Shown here piece after piece: positions 9,000 through 17,480 of a DNA stretch of 64,000 nt. Location of the stretch: positions 62,001 through 126,000 of the forward strand of contig NZ_FUYP01000004.1 in the NCBI RefSeq assembly GCF_900168005.1. The letters run 5' to 3'. Origin of the DNA: Sphingopyxis flava. GTDB lineage: Bacteria > Pseudomonadota > Alphaproteobacteria > Sphingomonadales > Sphingomonadaceae. Every line of letters starts with the position of its first letter. The first letter of the stretch is position 1. Below the pieces are notes generated by a model. The model made no database searches and was not told the DNA's origin. It saw only the letters and a program-made list of their open reading frames with translations. The translations under genes and the position numbers were made by a program.

Positions 9000-9190
9000 A
9001 AACCGCATCGTCGGCCGCCGAGGACGCTCGCACCGCGCAGGCCGAGCTGGAGCAATTCGACAGCGTGCTGGAGCGCCTGGAAGCGAAGCGCAACGAACAG
9101 CGGCGGCTGGTCGCCGAACTCGATGATCCGGAGCAGCCATGGTGCCAGCCTGAGCCTCGGCATGGAGATTTCGCGAATCGAGTAATGCCA

Positions 9191-10069
9191 TCAGCCGCGG
9201 AGCTGATCCAGACGGGCGCGGAGCGCGGGCGGAACGCTGGCCCCCGAGCGTTCCAATGCGTCGAGCGTGGCCAGTGCCATGGCGCGATAGGGAGGCAATA
9301 TCTCCGGCCGATGCCCGGCAAGTGCCTCAAGATGTCCCGCAATCGTCTCCTCGTCACCGCGCAGCAGCGGACCGGAAAGCGCCGAGAGGCCGTGCCCGAG
9401 GCTGTTTTCGAGCGCCGCTCGAACGAGCGGTGCGAGCAGGCCCGCAGGGTCGTCCACACGAGCGCCGCGGAGCGCGTCGAACGAGCCCTCGAGCAAAGTG
9501 ACAAGATGGTTTGCGGCGTGGCAAAGCGCGGCGTGATAGAGCGGACGATGCGCTTCGGCGATATCGACGCCGACGCCGCCGAGACAGCACACGACATCGC
9601 GGGCGGCCGCCTTCGCCTCAGCGTCCGCCCCTGTAATCGCGAACCGCGCGCCCGACATGCGCTGCACCTCGGTGCCCGGGTCGCCGGTGAAGGTCATTAC
9701 GGGATGGATCGCCGCGGTCAGTGCGCCGACGGCGCGCAGAGGATCGAGCAGCGCCGCCCCGCTGCGTCCGCTGACATGAAAGACGAAGGGCGCGCGCCCT
9801 CGCGGCATCGCGGCCGCCATGGCTACCGCTACTGAACCGAGCGCATCGTCGGACACCGCGATGCCGATCAGGTCACAGGCGCCGACCAGCGTTTCGAGCT
9901 CTGCCGCCAAGGTCCGGCCAGCCCGTTTGACGGCGCTCTCGAGCCGGTCCGGTGAGCGGCCCCATAGCATAACGGGCGCCGCCGAGTGAGCGCCAAGGCC
10001 GAGCGCAAGCGCCTGCGCCACCCGGCCAGCGCCGACAATCCCGATTTGCCGATAGCCATTCTTCGTCAT
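9191..10069 (-). CDS. Rossmann-fold DUF2520 domain protein (ProC-like oxidoreductase)
   Basis: 292 residues from ATG 10069 (GAGGG just upstream). The N-terminus has an NAD(P)-binding motif IGIVGAGRVAQALALGLG and a strand ending in WGRS, as in pyrroline-5-carboxylate and 2-dehydropantoate reductases. The helical C-terminal half with AEAHRPLYHAALCHAANHLVTLL and NSLGHGLSALSGPLLRGD is characteristic of DUF2520 proteins. The reaction is not established for the family. It stands alone, its 3' end abutting the integrase scar; no operon partner is evident. Confidence 0.85.
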   Translation of the reverse strand: MTKNGYRQIGIVGAGRVAQALALGLGAHSAAPVMLWGRSPDRLESAVKRAGRTLAAELETLVGACDLIGIAVSDDALGSVAVAMAAAMPRGRAPFVFHVSGRSGAALLDPLRAVGALTAAIHPVMTFTGDPGTEVQRMSGARFAITGADAEAKAAARDVVCCLGGVGVDIAEAHRPLYHAALCHAANHLVTLLEGSFDALRGARVDDPAGLLAPLVRAALENSLGHGLSALSGPLLRGDEETIAGHLEALAGHRPEILPPYRAMALATLDALERSGASVPPALRARLDQLRG

Positions 10070-10227
10070 CGCCCTCTTGTAGCGCCGCCAAACCGCTCCC
10101 GCCATGGTGCCGGCCACTGCAGCCCGGCGCGTCCGGGGCACGGCAGGCCCGATGAGGACTCCTTGCGGCGCGCTATTGGCTCTAGGCCGAGACTTTGGGG
10201 GGGCGACTGCAGGACGGGAGCCAAGAC

Positions 10228-10764
10228 ATGAACGCCCTTTCGACGCGAGACGGCGGCGATGCCGCCAACGACCTGTACCGCGGATCGCCTGGCGAACCGC
10301 CAGTCGACGCCGCGCTCGGCCTTCAGCTTTCCCGCGCCAGTGCGTTATCGCTGCTGCGCTTGCAGCTCGCCTTAGAGCGCGGCGACCGGATCGCGGCGAT
10401 CGAGGCGATCGATCGGCTCCACGCGGTTGATTCTCAGGTCGAAAAACTCGTTGAAAGTCTGCCTTGCGCCGAAGATCCGAAGCTGAAGGCGATTACCCGC
10501 CAGATACTCGAAGAGAAGATGGCGCTCGCCTTCGAAAAACTTGCGCTGGCGAGCGGGGTCAGCGGGCCTGACCTCGCGTCTGCGCCCGCCTTCCTGCGTC
10601 GGGGCCCGAGCGAGCCGCCTGCCACTGTCGCGGAACCCGATATCGAGGAATATCCCGTCGAGGTCACCCCGCCTTTTGGGGTGCTCCGCACCTATGCGCC
10701 CCGCGCCGCGCTGCTCGTGGCGCTCGCGGCCGGAACCGCCGGCGTGCTGGCGGTCGCGCTTTAA
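10228..10764 (+). CDS. Hypothetical protein with a C-terminal membrane anchor
   Basis: 178 residues from ATG 10228, with GGGAG upstream. I do not recognise a family. The middle (ALGLQLSRASALSLLRLQLA, then ERGDRIAAIEAIDRLHAVDS and KAITRQILEEKMALAFEKLA) is helical and partly amphipathic. A proline-rich linker (about residues 130-150) leads to one hydrophobic segment at the very C-terminus (AALLVALAAGTAGVLAVAL), so this looks like a tail-anchored inner-membrane protein with its bulk in the cytoplasm. No neighbour hints at its job. Confidence 0.7.
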   Translation: MNALSTRDGGDAANDLYRGSPGEPPVDAALGLQLSRASALSLLRLQLALERGDRIAAIEAIDRLHAVDSQVEKLVESLPCAEDPKLKAITRQILEEKMALAFEKLALASGVSGPDLASAPAFLRRGPSEPPATVAEPDIEEYPVEVTPPFGVLRTYAPRAALLVALAAGTAGVLAVAL

Positions 10765-10789
10765 GGCCTGTCTGCGCCCGTGTAGAAAT

Positions 10790-10817
10790 GGCCGGGGCGG
10801 TGGGTGCTGCCCCGGCC
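10790..10817 (-). terminator. GC hairpin, probable terminator of the minus-strand peptide gene
   Basis: GGCCGGGGC (10790-10798) and GCCCCGGCC (10809-10817) form a perfect 9-bp stem with a ten-base loop. Read on the minus strand it is followed by ATTTC, a weak U-tract, which suits termination of transcripts from the right. It could also end transcripts of the tail-anchored protein gene, whose stop lies 25 bases to the left. Confidence 0.5.
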
Positions 10818-10851
10818 GACTGCATGGTTCCCTCCCGACCGGGTCGCGAGG

Positions 10852-11022
10852 TCAGAAGAGAATCCATGCAGCCACGCAAGCACCGTCGGTGTTGCGATCC
10901 GAGATCGATGTGCCCCAGCCGGCGGCAGCGAAGCCGAAGACGGCTCCACGACAAGCCAAACCCGATTCGATCGCAGCTAAGCCGCACGCGGCCTGCTGGT
11001 CAGACATCGAATCGCCGGGCAT
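10852..11022 (-). CDS. Candidate 56-residue Gly/Ala/Cys-rich peptide
   Basis: The ATG at 11022 has a good ribosome site (GAGGGGA, seven-base spacing). The product starts MPGDSMSDQQAACGLAAIES, continues GLACRGAVFGFAAAGWGTSI and ends SDRNTDGACVAAWILF. It has three cysteines, glycine and alanine patches with GxxxG-like spacing, and a hydrophobic C-terminus, features seen in small membrane-active peptides and class II bacteriocin-like precursors. No modification, export or immunity gene is adjacent, so the class is not claimed. A terminator-like hairpin follows the stop. It could still be a chance frame in a gene-poor stretch. Confidence 0.35.
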   Translation of the reverse strand: MPGDSMSDQQAACGLAAIESGLACRGAVFGFAAAGWGTSISDRNTDGACVAAWILF

Positions 11023-11294
11023 CGAACAATCCCCTCGCCGAGGCGGGTAGCCCGACCAGCGCCGGGAAGCCGCGTCCAAAGGTTCCCCCTGCCTGCTGCA
11101 CCCCCGCGCCGAACGAGCCCTCCGGCTGTCGACATTATAGGACCGACTAGTTGCCGAATGATGCCAGCGTCTACCCAATGTTTTTTTGGGGTCGGCTCGG
11201 TTATCCTTCCCGTGTGGCTAGCGGATGAACGTGCCAACCGCCTCAGTACAAAAGAAATTTGACTTCCGCGGGGCAGGCAGCAACATCACCGGTC

Positions 11295-13646
11295 ATGGGG
11301 GGATCAAGCCGAATTCTGATGTTCGTGCTCGCGATGCTGGCGGCGCTTCCCTTTGCGCAGGCCACGCCTGCGCTCGCCGACCGGCCGGGCGCGAACCAGG
11401 CTTTCCGATCCGCCGACAAAGCCTGCAACGATCCAACCGGTTGTTCCCGCCTGGGCGGCGGCGCCTTGCAGCTTCCGGTGCTCGATCTTCGGCCCGGCCA
11501 CGATGCGCCATCGCTTGCGCCTTTCGTCCGCTACGCAAAGCGCAGCGCGCCGATCGATCGGGCAGTGGCGGACGCGATGCTCGCAGCCCCGCTCGCGCGC
11601 GTCACTGGGCCGACGATTCACTTCGGACCGCCCGGACGCCACACCGCGGTGCTATTGAAGGTCCGCAATGCGGGCGGGGCGCAAGGAAGCTGGATCCTGA
11701 CCACCGGACGCGGGTCGCTTGCTTATTTCCGTCTGTTCGAAGTGTCGGGAAGAGAGTTAACCCTGCTTGTCGACGGGACTGATGCGCGCACAGCGAGCGA
11801 CAATCTGCGGACCTATCAGGCGTTCAGCACCGAATTGGTGCTCGAACCTGGCCAGGAAAGGCTGATCCTGATCGACTTTCTCTCCGCAAACTCGACCTAT
11901 ATGCCGCTGAGAATCGCCACCTACGGCACCTTCTTCAAGGAGCGGCGTGCGAATATCGCGATGGTATCGGGCGTGGTCGTCGGTACCGTCGTCCTCATCC
12001 TCCTGAACTTCCTCTTCTTCGCGATCACAGGCTACCGCGAATTCATATGGCTGGCAGTTGCCGAGGCTTTCTTCGCGCTCAACACCCTCCATTCGGAGGG
12101 TTATTTCACAATATTCTTCCTCGCCGACAAACCGCTGACCGGCGTAGCGGTTGAGGATGTTATCAAATGCGGCTTCGCCGCTACCATGGCCCAATTCTGC
12201 CGCAGCTTCGTAAACACGGCCAAATATTTTCCCAAGCGCGACATCGCGCTAAAAGGCCTGATCTCCGCGGCGCTGGCCATCGCGCTGCTGCAGGCGGGGC
12301 TCTCCTTCTATCCGAGATGGCTGCTCGCAGCGCTGCATAGCGCGACCTGGATCGTCACGGTCGCGGTCGCTTTCTTTCTTCCCGTGATCGGATTTGCCGC
12401 GATGCGGCAATTCGGGCGTCAGCTTTGGCCTTTGTTCGCAGGCTGGGCCAGCCTTGCGCTGTTCATCCTCTATGCCGCGATCGCTTCGATGGGTTTGTTT
12501 ACCTGGCTGCCGATCAACTGGCACCTGGCGGGGCCCGTCGGTCTCTTCGAGGCGATCATGGTGACGCTCGCGCTCGGACTGAATCTCAAGAAAATTCAGA
12601 CTGACAAGCTTGCCGCCGATACCAACTATGCGCGCTCACTTGCCGAACGAGTGCGCATTAGCGAGCGTGCTGCCCGGCTCGCCGAGGAAAAGGCGTTCGC
12701 ACTTGCAACGGTCCACAGCCAGAATGCGATGCTCCACGCCTCGGGTCACGACAGCAAACAGGTGATCCTGGCGCTCAACAGCGCGGTCGAGGTGCTGAAG
12801 CGCGGCGGCGACGCCGACAAACACCGCGAACTCACCGACCTGCTGCAAGGCTCCGCCGCCTATTTGAGCGGGATCGTGTCCACCACCATATCGGGTGCCA
12901 GCATCGTGGGTAGCGATATGGATTTCATTACCCTCAGCAGCTTTCCGGCAGAGGCCCTGACAGAGCCGCTGGTGATGATGTTCAAAACCAGTTTCGCGCA
13001 GAAAAAGCTGACGCTCGACGTAGAAATAGCCGGCGAAATCATGATCCTGTCGGATCGGCCATTGCTGATGCGCGCGCTCGCGAACCTGCTCGGCAACAGC
13101 TATCATTATACCGATCATGGCGGCGCGCGGGTCCATGTCGCGGCGCAGGGCGGGCAGGTCGCGGTCACCATCACCGACAGCGGCAAGGGTATGCCCGCTG
13201 ACGTCATGGCCCGCCTCAATGACGAGGCGGTCACCCGGCTGCGCGCGGACGAGACCAATGACGGCAGCGGATCCGGTTTCCAGTCCGCCAAGCGTCTGAT
13301 CGAAGCACTGTCGGGGTCGATACGCATCCTGAGCTCCACTCCGGCGGGCACCGAGATCCAGATTATCCTCCCCCATGCGTTCCTCGCCGTCTCGCCCTGT
13401 TCGGTGGCCGATATCGCCGAATTGCTCCCTGGCTTACATTTGATCGACTTTGACCAGCGCGACACATTCGAGGCGGCGCTGTCCACCGTTCCCGCGCCCA
13501 AGGAGCAGATCATTGCCTGCACCTATGACGACACGAGCATCACGCGCGGTCGTCTTGCCGACCTGGTGGGAATGGTGTTCATCAAGCCGCTGTGCCGCGA
13601 AATGGCCGCGCATCCCCGGCTGAAAGGCGGCTCAAAGGAGGTTTAA
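11295..13646 (+). CDS. 7TMR-DISM sensor histidine kinase with a degenerate C-terminal receiver-like tail
   Basis: 783 residues from ATG 11295; a TTG at 11259 is possible. Signal peptide (MGGSSRILMFVLAMLAALPF, cleaved after an ALA), then an extracellular sensor domain (about 40-220), seven membrane helices (about 225-420), a coiled linker (LAERVRISERAARLAEEKAF), and a kinase core. The likely phosphorylated residue is His485 in ASGHDSKQVILALNSAVEVL, an H-box unlike the canonical SHELRTP. ATP-binding N box LANLLGNSYHYTDHGG, G1 DSGKGMP and G2 GSGFQSAKRLIE are intact. About 75 C-terminal residues (from CSVADIAELL to GMVFIKPL) look like a receiver fold ending in the conserved Lys-Pro but without the acidic pocket. 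Its partner is the response regulator encoded opposite. Confidence 0.87.
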   Translation: MGGSSRILMFVLAMLAALPFAQATPALADRPGANQAFRSADKACNDPTGCSRLGGGALQLPVLDLRPGHDAPSLAPFVRYAKRSAPIDRAVADAMLAAPLARVTGPTIHFGPPGRHTAVLLKVRNAGGAQGSWILTTGRGSLAYFRLFEVSGRELTLLVDGTDARTASDNLRTYQAFSTELVLEPGQERLILIDFLSANSTYMPLRIATYGTFFKERRANIAMVSGVVVGTVVLILLNFLFFAITGYREFIWLAVAEAFFALNTLHSEGYFTIFFLADKPLTGVAVEDVIKCGFAATMAQFCRSFVNTAKYFPKRDIALKGLISAALAIALLQAGLSFYPRWLLAALHSATWIVTVAVAFFLPVIGFAAMRQFGRQLWPLFAGWASLALFILYAAIASMGLFTWLPINWHLAGPVGLFEAIMVTLALGLNLKKIQTDKLAADTNYARSLAERVRISERAARLAEEKAFALATVHSQNAMLHASGHDSKQVILALNSAVEVLKRGGDADKHRELTDLLQGSAAYLSGIVSTTISGASIVGSDMDFITLSSFPAEALTEPLVMMFKTSFAQKKLTLDVEIAGEIMILSDRPLLMRALANLLGNSYHYTDHGGARVHVAAQGGQVAVTITDSGKGMPADVMARLNDEAVTRLRADETNDGSGSGFQSAKRLIEALSGSIRILSSTPAGTEIQIILPHAFLAVSPCSVADIAELLPGLHLIDFDQRDTFEAALSTVPAPKEQIIACTYDDTSITRGRLADLVGMVFIKPLCREMAAHPRLKGGSKEV

Positions 13647-14255
13647 TTCGTGCGCGCGGTCAACGATCTTGCGGTTGTGGGACACCTCGAGCTTACGCCT
13701 TAGTTCGGCGATGTGGAACGAAACTGTCGGCTGCGCGATCGAAAGGCGGTAGGCGATTTCCTTGTTGCTTTCGCCCTGCGCAAGATAGTGGAGGATCGCC
13801 ATCTGCCGCGATGATAAAGTCACCGGCGGCTGACGATACCTCCCCAGCGCCTCGCGCATCTGGGGTGAGATATAGATGTCACCTGCGAGCGCTGCATCGC
13901 ACGCGGCAAGAATCTCCCGGGGCGGGTCGGCCTTGCTCACCACCGCGCGCGCGCCGAGCTTCAATGCATAATCGACTTCGCCATATTGGGTCTCGCCCGT
14001 CAGAATGATCACGGTCATGTCGCGCGAACCGATAATTTCTGCAAGCACGTTGATCCCGCGCACGTCGGGCAGATTGAGGTCGAGGATCACAAGATCAACG
14101 GGCTGCGACTGGACGAAGGCACTCACCGTGGCGCCGCGGTCGAGCGTGCCGACGACGAGAAAGCGCTCCTGCCCTGCGAACAGCAGCCGCAGACCGCCCT
14201 GGGTGATCGGGTGATCGTCGACGATCAGGATCCTGTGATGCGTGCTCATCGCCAT
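13632..14255 (-). CDS. NarL/FixJ-type (LuxR family) response regulator
   Basis: 207 residues from ATG 14255. Receiver domain: RILIVDDHPITQGGLRLLF with the acidic pair, phospho-acceptor Asp in PVDLVILDLNLPDVRG, Thr in VIILTGETQYG and Lys in ARAVVSKADPP. The LuxR helix-turn-helix follows: LSSRQMAILHYLAQGESNKEIAYRLSIAQPTVSFHIAELRRKL. It lies tail to tail with the 7TM kinase and their 3' ends overlap by 15 bases, so the two mRNAs are complementary at their ends. It is the obvious candidate partner of that kinase; targets are unknown. Confidence 0.9.
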   Translation of the reverse strand: MAMSTHHRILIVDDHPITQGGLRLLFAGQERFLVVGTLDRGATVSAFVQSQPVDLVILDLNLPDVRGINVLAEIIGSRDMTVIILTGETQYGEVDYALKLGARAVVSKADPPREILAACDAALAGDIYISPQMREALGRYRQPPVTLSSRQMAILHYLAQGESNKEIAYRLSIAQPTVSFHIAELRRKLEVSHNRKIVDRAHELNLL

Positions 14256-14404
14256 TCTTCGCCCCCCAAGCCGCAGCCAATCTGCCCCAAGTGCGAGAAA
14301 TATCGCAACCTGAATAATCTTGGGGGCGCGCGATCTTGGACTTGTTCCCGCGCGCACGGATCCGCCGCGCATCGCGCGAATTCGAGGGCCTTTCTCATAC
14401 AAAT

Positions 14405-14430
14405 GGGGCGGCCCGATGAGGAGCCGCCCC
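14405..14430 (-). terminator. Terminator-like hairpin after the small exported protein gene
   Basis: GGGGCGGC (14405-14412) and GCCGCCCC (14423-14430) form a perfect 8-bp stem with a ten-base loop. On the minus strand the stem is followed by ATTTGTAT, a modest U-tract, 62 bases beyond the stop of the gene to the right. Confidence 0.6.
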
Positions 14431-14491
14431 AGTTGTGGTGCCCGCCGGGGAGAGGGAGAGTGCGGCGGGCCGGAGATTGGTGCCTTATGGC

Positions 14492-14830
14492 TCAGCGAGC
14501 GGCCATCTGGCTGTCGGATTCGGTTTCGGCGACGCCGGCGATCTTCAGCGCAGCGCGATACTGCTTGGCAGCGGCACGTTCGTTGCCCGCTTCGCACAGC
14601 TTGTTGCCGGTCGAAACAAAGCGCTTCGCGCTCGACTGCTTGCTGCCCTGCATGTCATCGGCAGCGGCGCGCGCCTGATCAGCAAGACCCGCGCAACGAT
14701 AGTCGCTGCCCTTCGCCTGAGCGTAGGCCGGCGAGGTCGAGGCGATCAGGCCGGTAAAAGCGAGCGCGGAAGCCGCGACGATAGCGAGGGCGGAGGGGAA
14801 GCGCCGGAAAGAGGAGAGCTGATAGGTCAT
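14492..14830 (-). CDS. Small exported protein, tetratricopeptide-like
   Basis: 112 residues from ATG 14830 (GAAAGGA upstream). A signal peptide of about 37 residues ends in STSPAYA/QAK. The mature part (about 75 residues) has two cysteines (DYRCAGLAD and GNKLCEAGN) that could form a disulphide, and a helical end GNERAAAKQYRAALKIAGVA that resembles one tetratricopeptide unit. I know no function for it. It is divergent from a LysR gene (83-base gap), which may regulate it. Confidence 0.72.
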   Translation of the reverse strand: MTYQLSSFRRFPSALAIVAASALAFTGLIASTSPAYAQAKGSDYRCAGLADQARAAADDMQGSKQSSAKRFVSTGNKLCEAGNERAAAKQYRAALKIAGVAETESDSQMAAR

Positions 14831-14913
14831 GGGAGAGGTTCCTTTCGTTTCGTTGTGCAACCTTTTTAGCCGCGGTTGCGCACATAGATAATCCTCTATA
14901 ATCTGCAAGTGCC

Positions 14914-15840
14914 TTGAAGCAGGATTTAACAATTCCCCATGGGGCGCTCGACGGGATCGAGGCTTTCCTGCGCGTCGCGGAGAGGCGGAGCTTTTCCGCC
15001 GCCGCCGCTGATCTTGGCGTCTCGCCGTCTGCGATCAGTCAGACAGTCAAGGCTCTGGAGGCCCGCGTCGGCGCACCCTTGTTCATGCGCACTACCCGCA
15101 GCGTCGGGCTGACCCAGGCGGGCGAGATGTTCCTGGAACGCGCAGCGCCGGCCTATGCCGGGCTCGCCGATGCCTATGAAGCGGCGCGCAACCTCGGCAA
15201 CCGGCCCGCGGGACGGCTTCGGATCAATTTGATGCGCGGTGCGGTCCAGCCGTTGTTCGCGCCGATCCTTGCAGGTTTCTGCGAAGCCTACCCCGAAATC
15301 GAGGTAGAGATTTTTGCTGACGACGCCTTTGCCGACCTTAGCGCGGGAGGCTTTGATGCTGGAATCCGCATGGGCGAATCGCTCGATGCCGATGTGATCG
15401 CCGTGCGGCTAACCGGGCCGTTTCGCTTCGTCGTTGCTGCAGCGCCCGCTTATATCGCCCGCCACGGACGCCCCGAGACGCCTGAGGACCTGCGCAACCA
15501 TCGCTGCGTGCGCCTCCGCCTTGGCACCGGCGCCATGATGCCGTGGACCTTCGCGCGCGGCAATCGCGAAATCGAGGTGGCGGTGACCGGACCCGTGATC
15601 GTCAACGATTTCCATGCCATGATGGTAGCCGTCAGCACCGGGGTCGCGATGGGCATGATCGCCGAGCCGACCGCCCAGCCGCTCGTCAAGACAGGCGAAA
15701 TCGAAGTGCTTCTCACCGAACATGCCGCCTCGACCTCCGGCCTCTTCCTCTATTACCCGAGCCGCAAACAGGTAATGCCGAAACTGCGCGCCTTTATCGA
15801 TTATGTCCGCGATCATCTGCCCAACGATGTGAGCGTCTGA
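14914..15840 (+). CDS. LysR family transcriptional regulator
   Basis: 308 residues, TTG start at 14914; no in-frame ATG precedes the DNA-binding domain, and the next ATG is out of frame. The N-terminal helix-turn-helix reads LDGIEAFLRVAERRSFSAAA, then DLGVSPSAISQTVKALEARVGAPLF. The substrate-binding region starts at about residue 92 (GRLRINLMRGAVQPLFAPIL) and resembles the CrgA/YafC-like group. It lies between a small exported protein (divergent) and a TSUP exporter (downstream, 115 bases), either of which may be its target. Confidence 0.9.
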   Translation: MKQDLTIPHGALDGIEAFLRVAERRSFSAAAADLGVSPSAISQTVKALEARVGAPLFMRTTRSVGLTQAGEMFLERAAPAYAGLADAYEAARNLGNRPAGRLRINLMRGAVQPLFAPILAGFCEAYPEIEVEIFADDAFADLSAGGFDAGIRMGESLDADVIAVRLTGPFRFVVAAAPAYIARHGRPETPEDLRNHRCVRLRLGTGAMMPWTFARGNREIEVAVTGPVIVNDFHAMMVAVSTGVAMGMIAEPTAQPLVKTGEIEVLLTEHAASTSGLFLYYPSRKQVMPKLRAFIDYVRDHLPNDVSV

Positions 15841-15955
15841 ACCATTCGCATGCCCCGCACAAACAAATCCCTTTGCCGCGCGCAGAAAAATTGGGCTGGC
15901 GATTCCCGCCAAAAGACGGCAGCCAGATGTCAACCAAAACAGTTGGAATGACCTT

Positions 15956-16723
15956 ATGCTCGATCTGGCCGCCTTGGATCCCACGGCGCTCCTGCCCTTC
16001 ATTCTCATCGGCTTTGCAGCGCAGCTGGTCGACGGGGCTCTCGGGATGGCATTCGGTGTCATCTGCAACACTCTGCTCGTCGCTGTGATGGGCGTGCCGC
16101 CCGCGGCGGCATCGGCGCGCATCCATGTTGTGGAGGTTTTCACCACCGGCGTGTCGGGGATCAGCCACCTCATTCACCGCAACATCGAGTGGGGTCTCTT
16201 CCTTAAGCTGCTGATTCCCGGTCTGATCGGCGGCGTATCGGGCGCCTACCTCCTGAGTTCGCTTCATGGCGATTTCGTCAAGCCGTTCGTCCTCACCTAT
16301 CTGGTTGCAGTCGGCATCTGGCTTCTTGTCCGCGGCCTTCTCTATCCGCCCAAATTCCGCAAGCCGAAGGTGATCGCCCCGCTTGGGTTGATCGGAGGTT
16401 TCCTCGACGCCGCGGGCGGCGGCGGCTGGGGGCCCGTGGTGACCTCGAATCTACTGGTCCAGGGCGCCGAACCGCGCAAGGTCGTGGGCACGGTGAACAG
16501 CGTCGAATTCTTCCTGACTCTCGCGGTCTCGGCGACCTTCATCTGGCACCTTGGCCTCGATGACATTGCTGGCGCGACCCTCGGCCTGCTCATTGGCGGC
16601 GTCCTCGCCGCGCCCCTCGGCGCAGTGATGGCAAAGCGCTTCTCGCCCAAGCTCATGCTGCTCCTCGTCGGCTTCGTGCTCACGGCGACGAGCGCCTTTG
16701 GGCTATACAAGGTGCTCGTCTAG
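15956..16723 (+). CDS. TSUP (TauE/SafE) family membrane permease
   Basis: 255 residues with about eight hydrophobic segments. The two TSUP repeats show the conserved glycine/proline-rich beginnings GFAAQLVDGALGMAFGVICN and GLIGGFLDAAGGGGWGPVVT. Family members export or import sulfite, sulfolactate, thiosulfate or related organic sulfur anions across the inner membrane. The substrate is not evident here. It ends 21 bases before a convergent gene. Sits downstream of a LysR gene in the same direction. Confidence 0.9.
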   Translation: MLDLAALDPTALLPFILIGFAAQLVDGALGMAFGVICNTLLVAVMGVPPAAASARIHVVEVFTTGVSGISHLIHRNIEWGLFLKLLIPGLIGGVSGAYLLSSLHGDFVKPFVLTYLVAVGIWLLVRGLLYPPKFRKPKVIAPLGLIGGFLDAAGGGGWGPVVTSNLLVQGAEPRKVVGTVNSVEFFLTLAVSATFIWHLGLDDIAGATLGLLIGGVLAAPLGAVMAKRFSPKLMLLLVGFVLTATSAFGLYKVLV

Positions 16724-16744
16724 CGCCCGGCCGGCGGTGACGGT

Positions 16745-17296
16745 TCAGTTCGCCGGCCGCGTCACGTCGATCTTGTCGACCCATTCGGGGTAGAAACTGG
16801 GCTCGCGCGCCGACCAGCCGGGCGCGGTCGCAGCAGCTTCGCTGATCGACTGGAGCAGTGAGCGCCGCTTGTCGGGATGAAGGTGCGGAAGCGACGCTGC
16901 GGCGCAAAAAGCGCCGGGAAGCCACGGTCGCGCATGCGCGCCGAGCAGCCGCTCGTAGAGAAAGCGGTAAGAGGCAAAGCCGGGAAGCCGGTCCTGACCG
17001 AGGTCGAACGCCGACACGGCGACGAGCGGCGCCATGAAGCCTTCGAGCGCATCGAGACCGCTATCCTCGGGAATATGTTCGCGAATTTCGCCAAGCCGCT
17101 GGTAGACTCGGGCCTGAACGCGGATCGCGGTCTCTTCGACCATGTCGCGCGACCAGCGCGCGATTGCATCGTCGCGTTCGAGCCCGATGTCGAGCGAACG
17201 CCGGATATAACGCTGGGTCGAGGCGGAAAAACCCGCAAATTCCTTGATTTCCGAAATAGAAAGGTCGCCCGCGGCCGGTCCTGAACGCGTCGCCAT
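16745..17296 (-). CDS. Hypothetical protein, about 183 residues
   Basis: Start taken at ATG 17296 (GGAG seven bases upstream); ATG 17302 and a TTG at 17356 are alternatives. I do not recognise a family. The protein is soluble and mostly helical, without signal peptide: ISEIKEFAGFSASTQRYIRR, then ERDDAIARWSRDMVEETAIR and a C-terminal WSAREPSFYPEWVDKIDVTR. Codon use matches its neighbours, so it is probably a real gene. Divergent from the KAS III gene. Confidence 0.65.
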   Translation of the reverse strand: MATRSGPAAGDLSISEIKEFAGFSASTQRYIRRSLDIGLERDDAIARWSRDMVEETAIRVQARVYQRLGEIREHIPEDSGLDALEGFMAPLVAVSAFDLGQDRLPGFASYRFLYERLLGAHARPWLPGAFCAAASLPHLHPDKRRSLLQSISEAAATAPGWSAREPSFYPEWVDKIDVTRPAN

Positions 17297-17480
17297 CGTC
17301 ATGCTCCCCGCATCGCACCCCGGGAGCCGTCCCCCGGGAGGCTTGCACTTGGACAATGTGCCATAGCAAAGGTTAGTGGCAGGTTAACCATGATGACGGA
17401 CCTCATCCAGCCAGCGTGGGACATTGCGCCGAATTGCGACCAGTCCTAATCCACATCAACCACGACACTCAGGGGCTTTC

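Larger units (their letters stand above)
10765..11294. other. 530-bp stretch without a confirmed gene
   Basis: Apart from the hairpin at 10790-10817 and the candidate peptide on the minus strand, I see no supported gene. The part from about 11150 to 11290 is richer in A and T (a run of seven T at 11179-11185) and should hold the promoter of the sensor kinase to the right. Confidence 0.6.
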
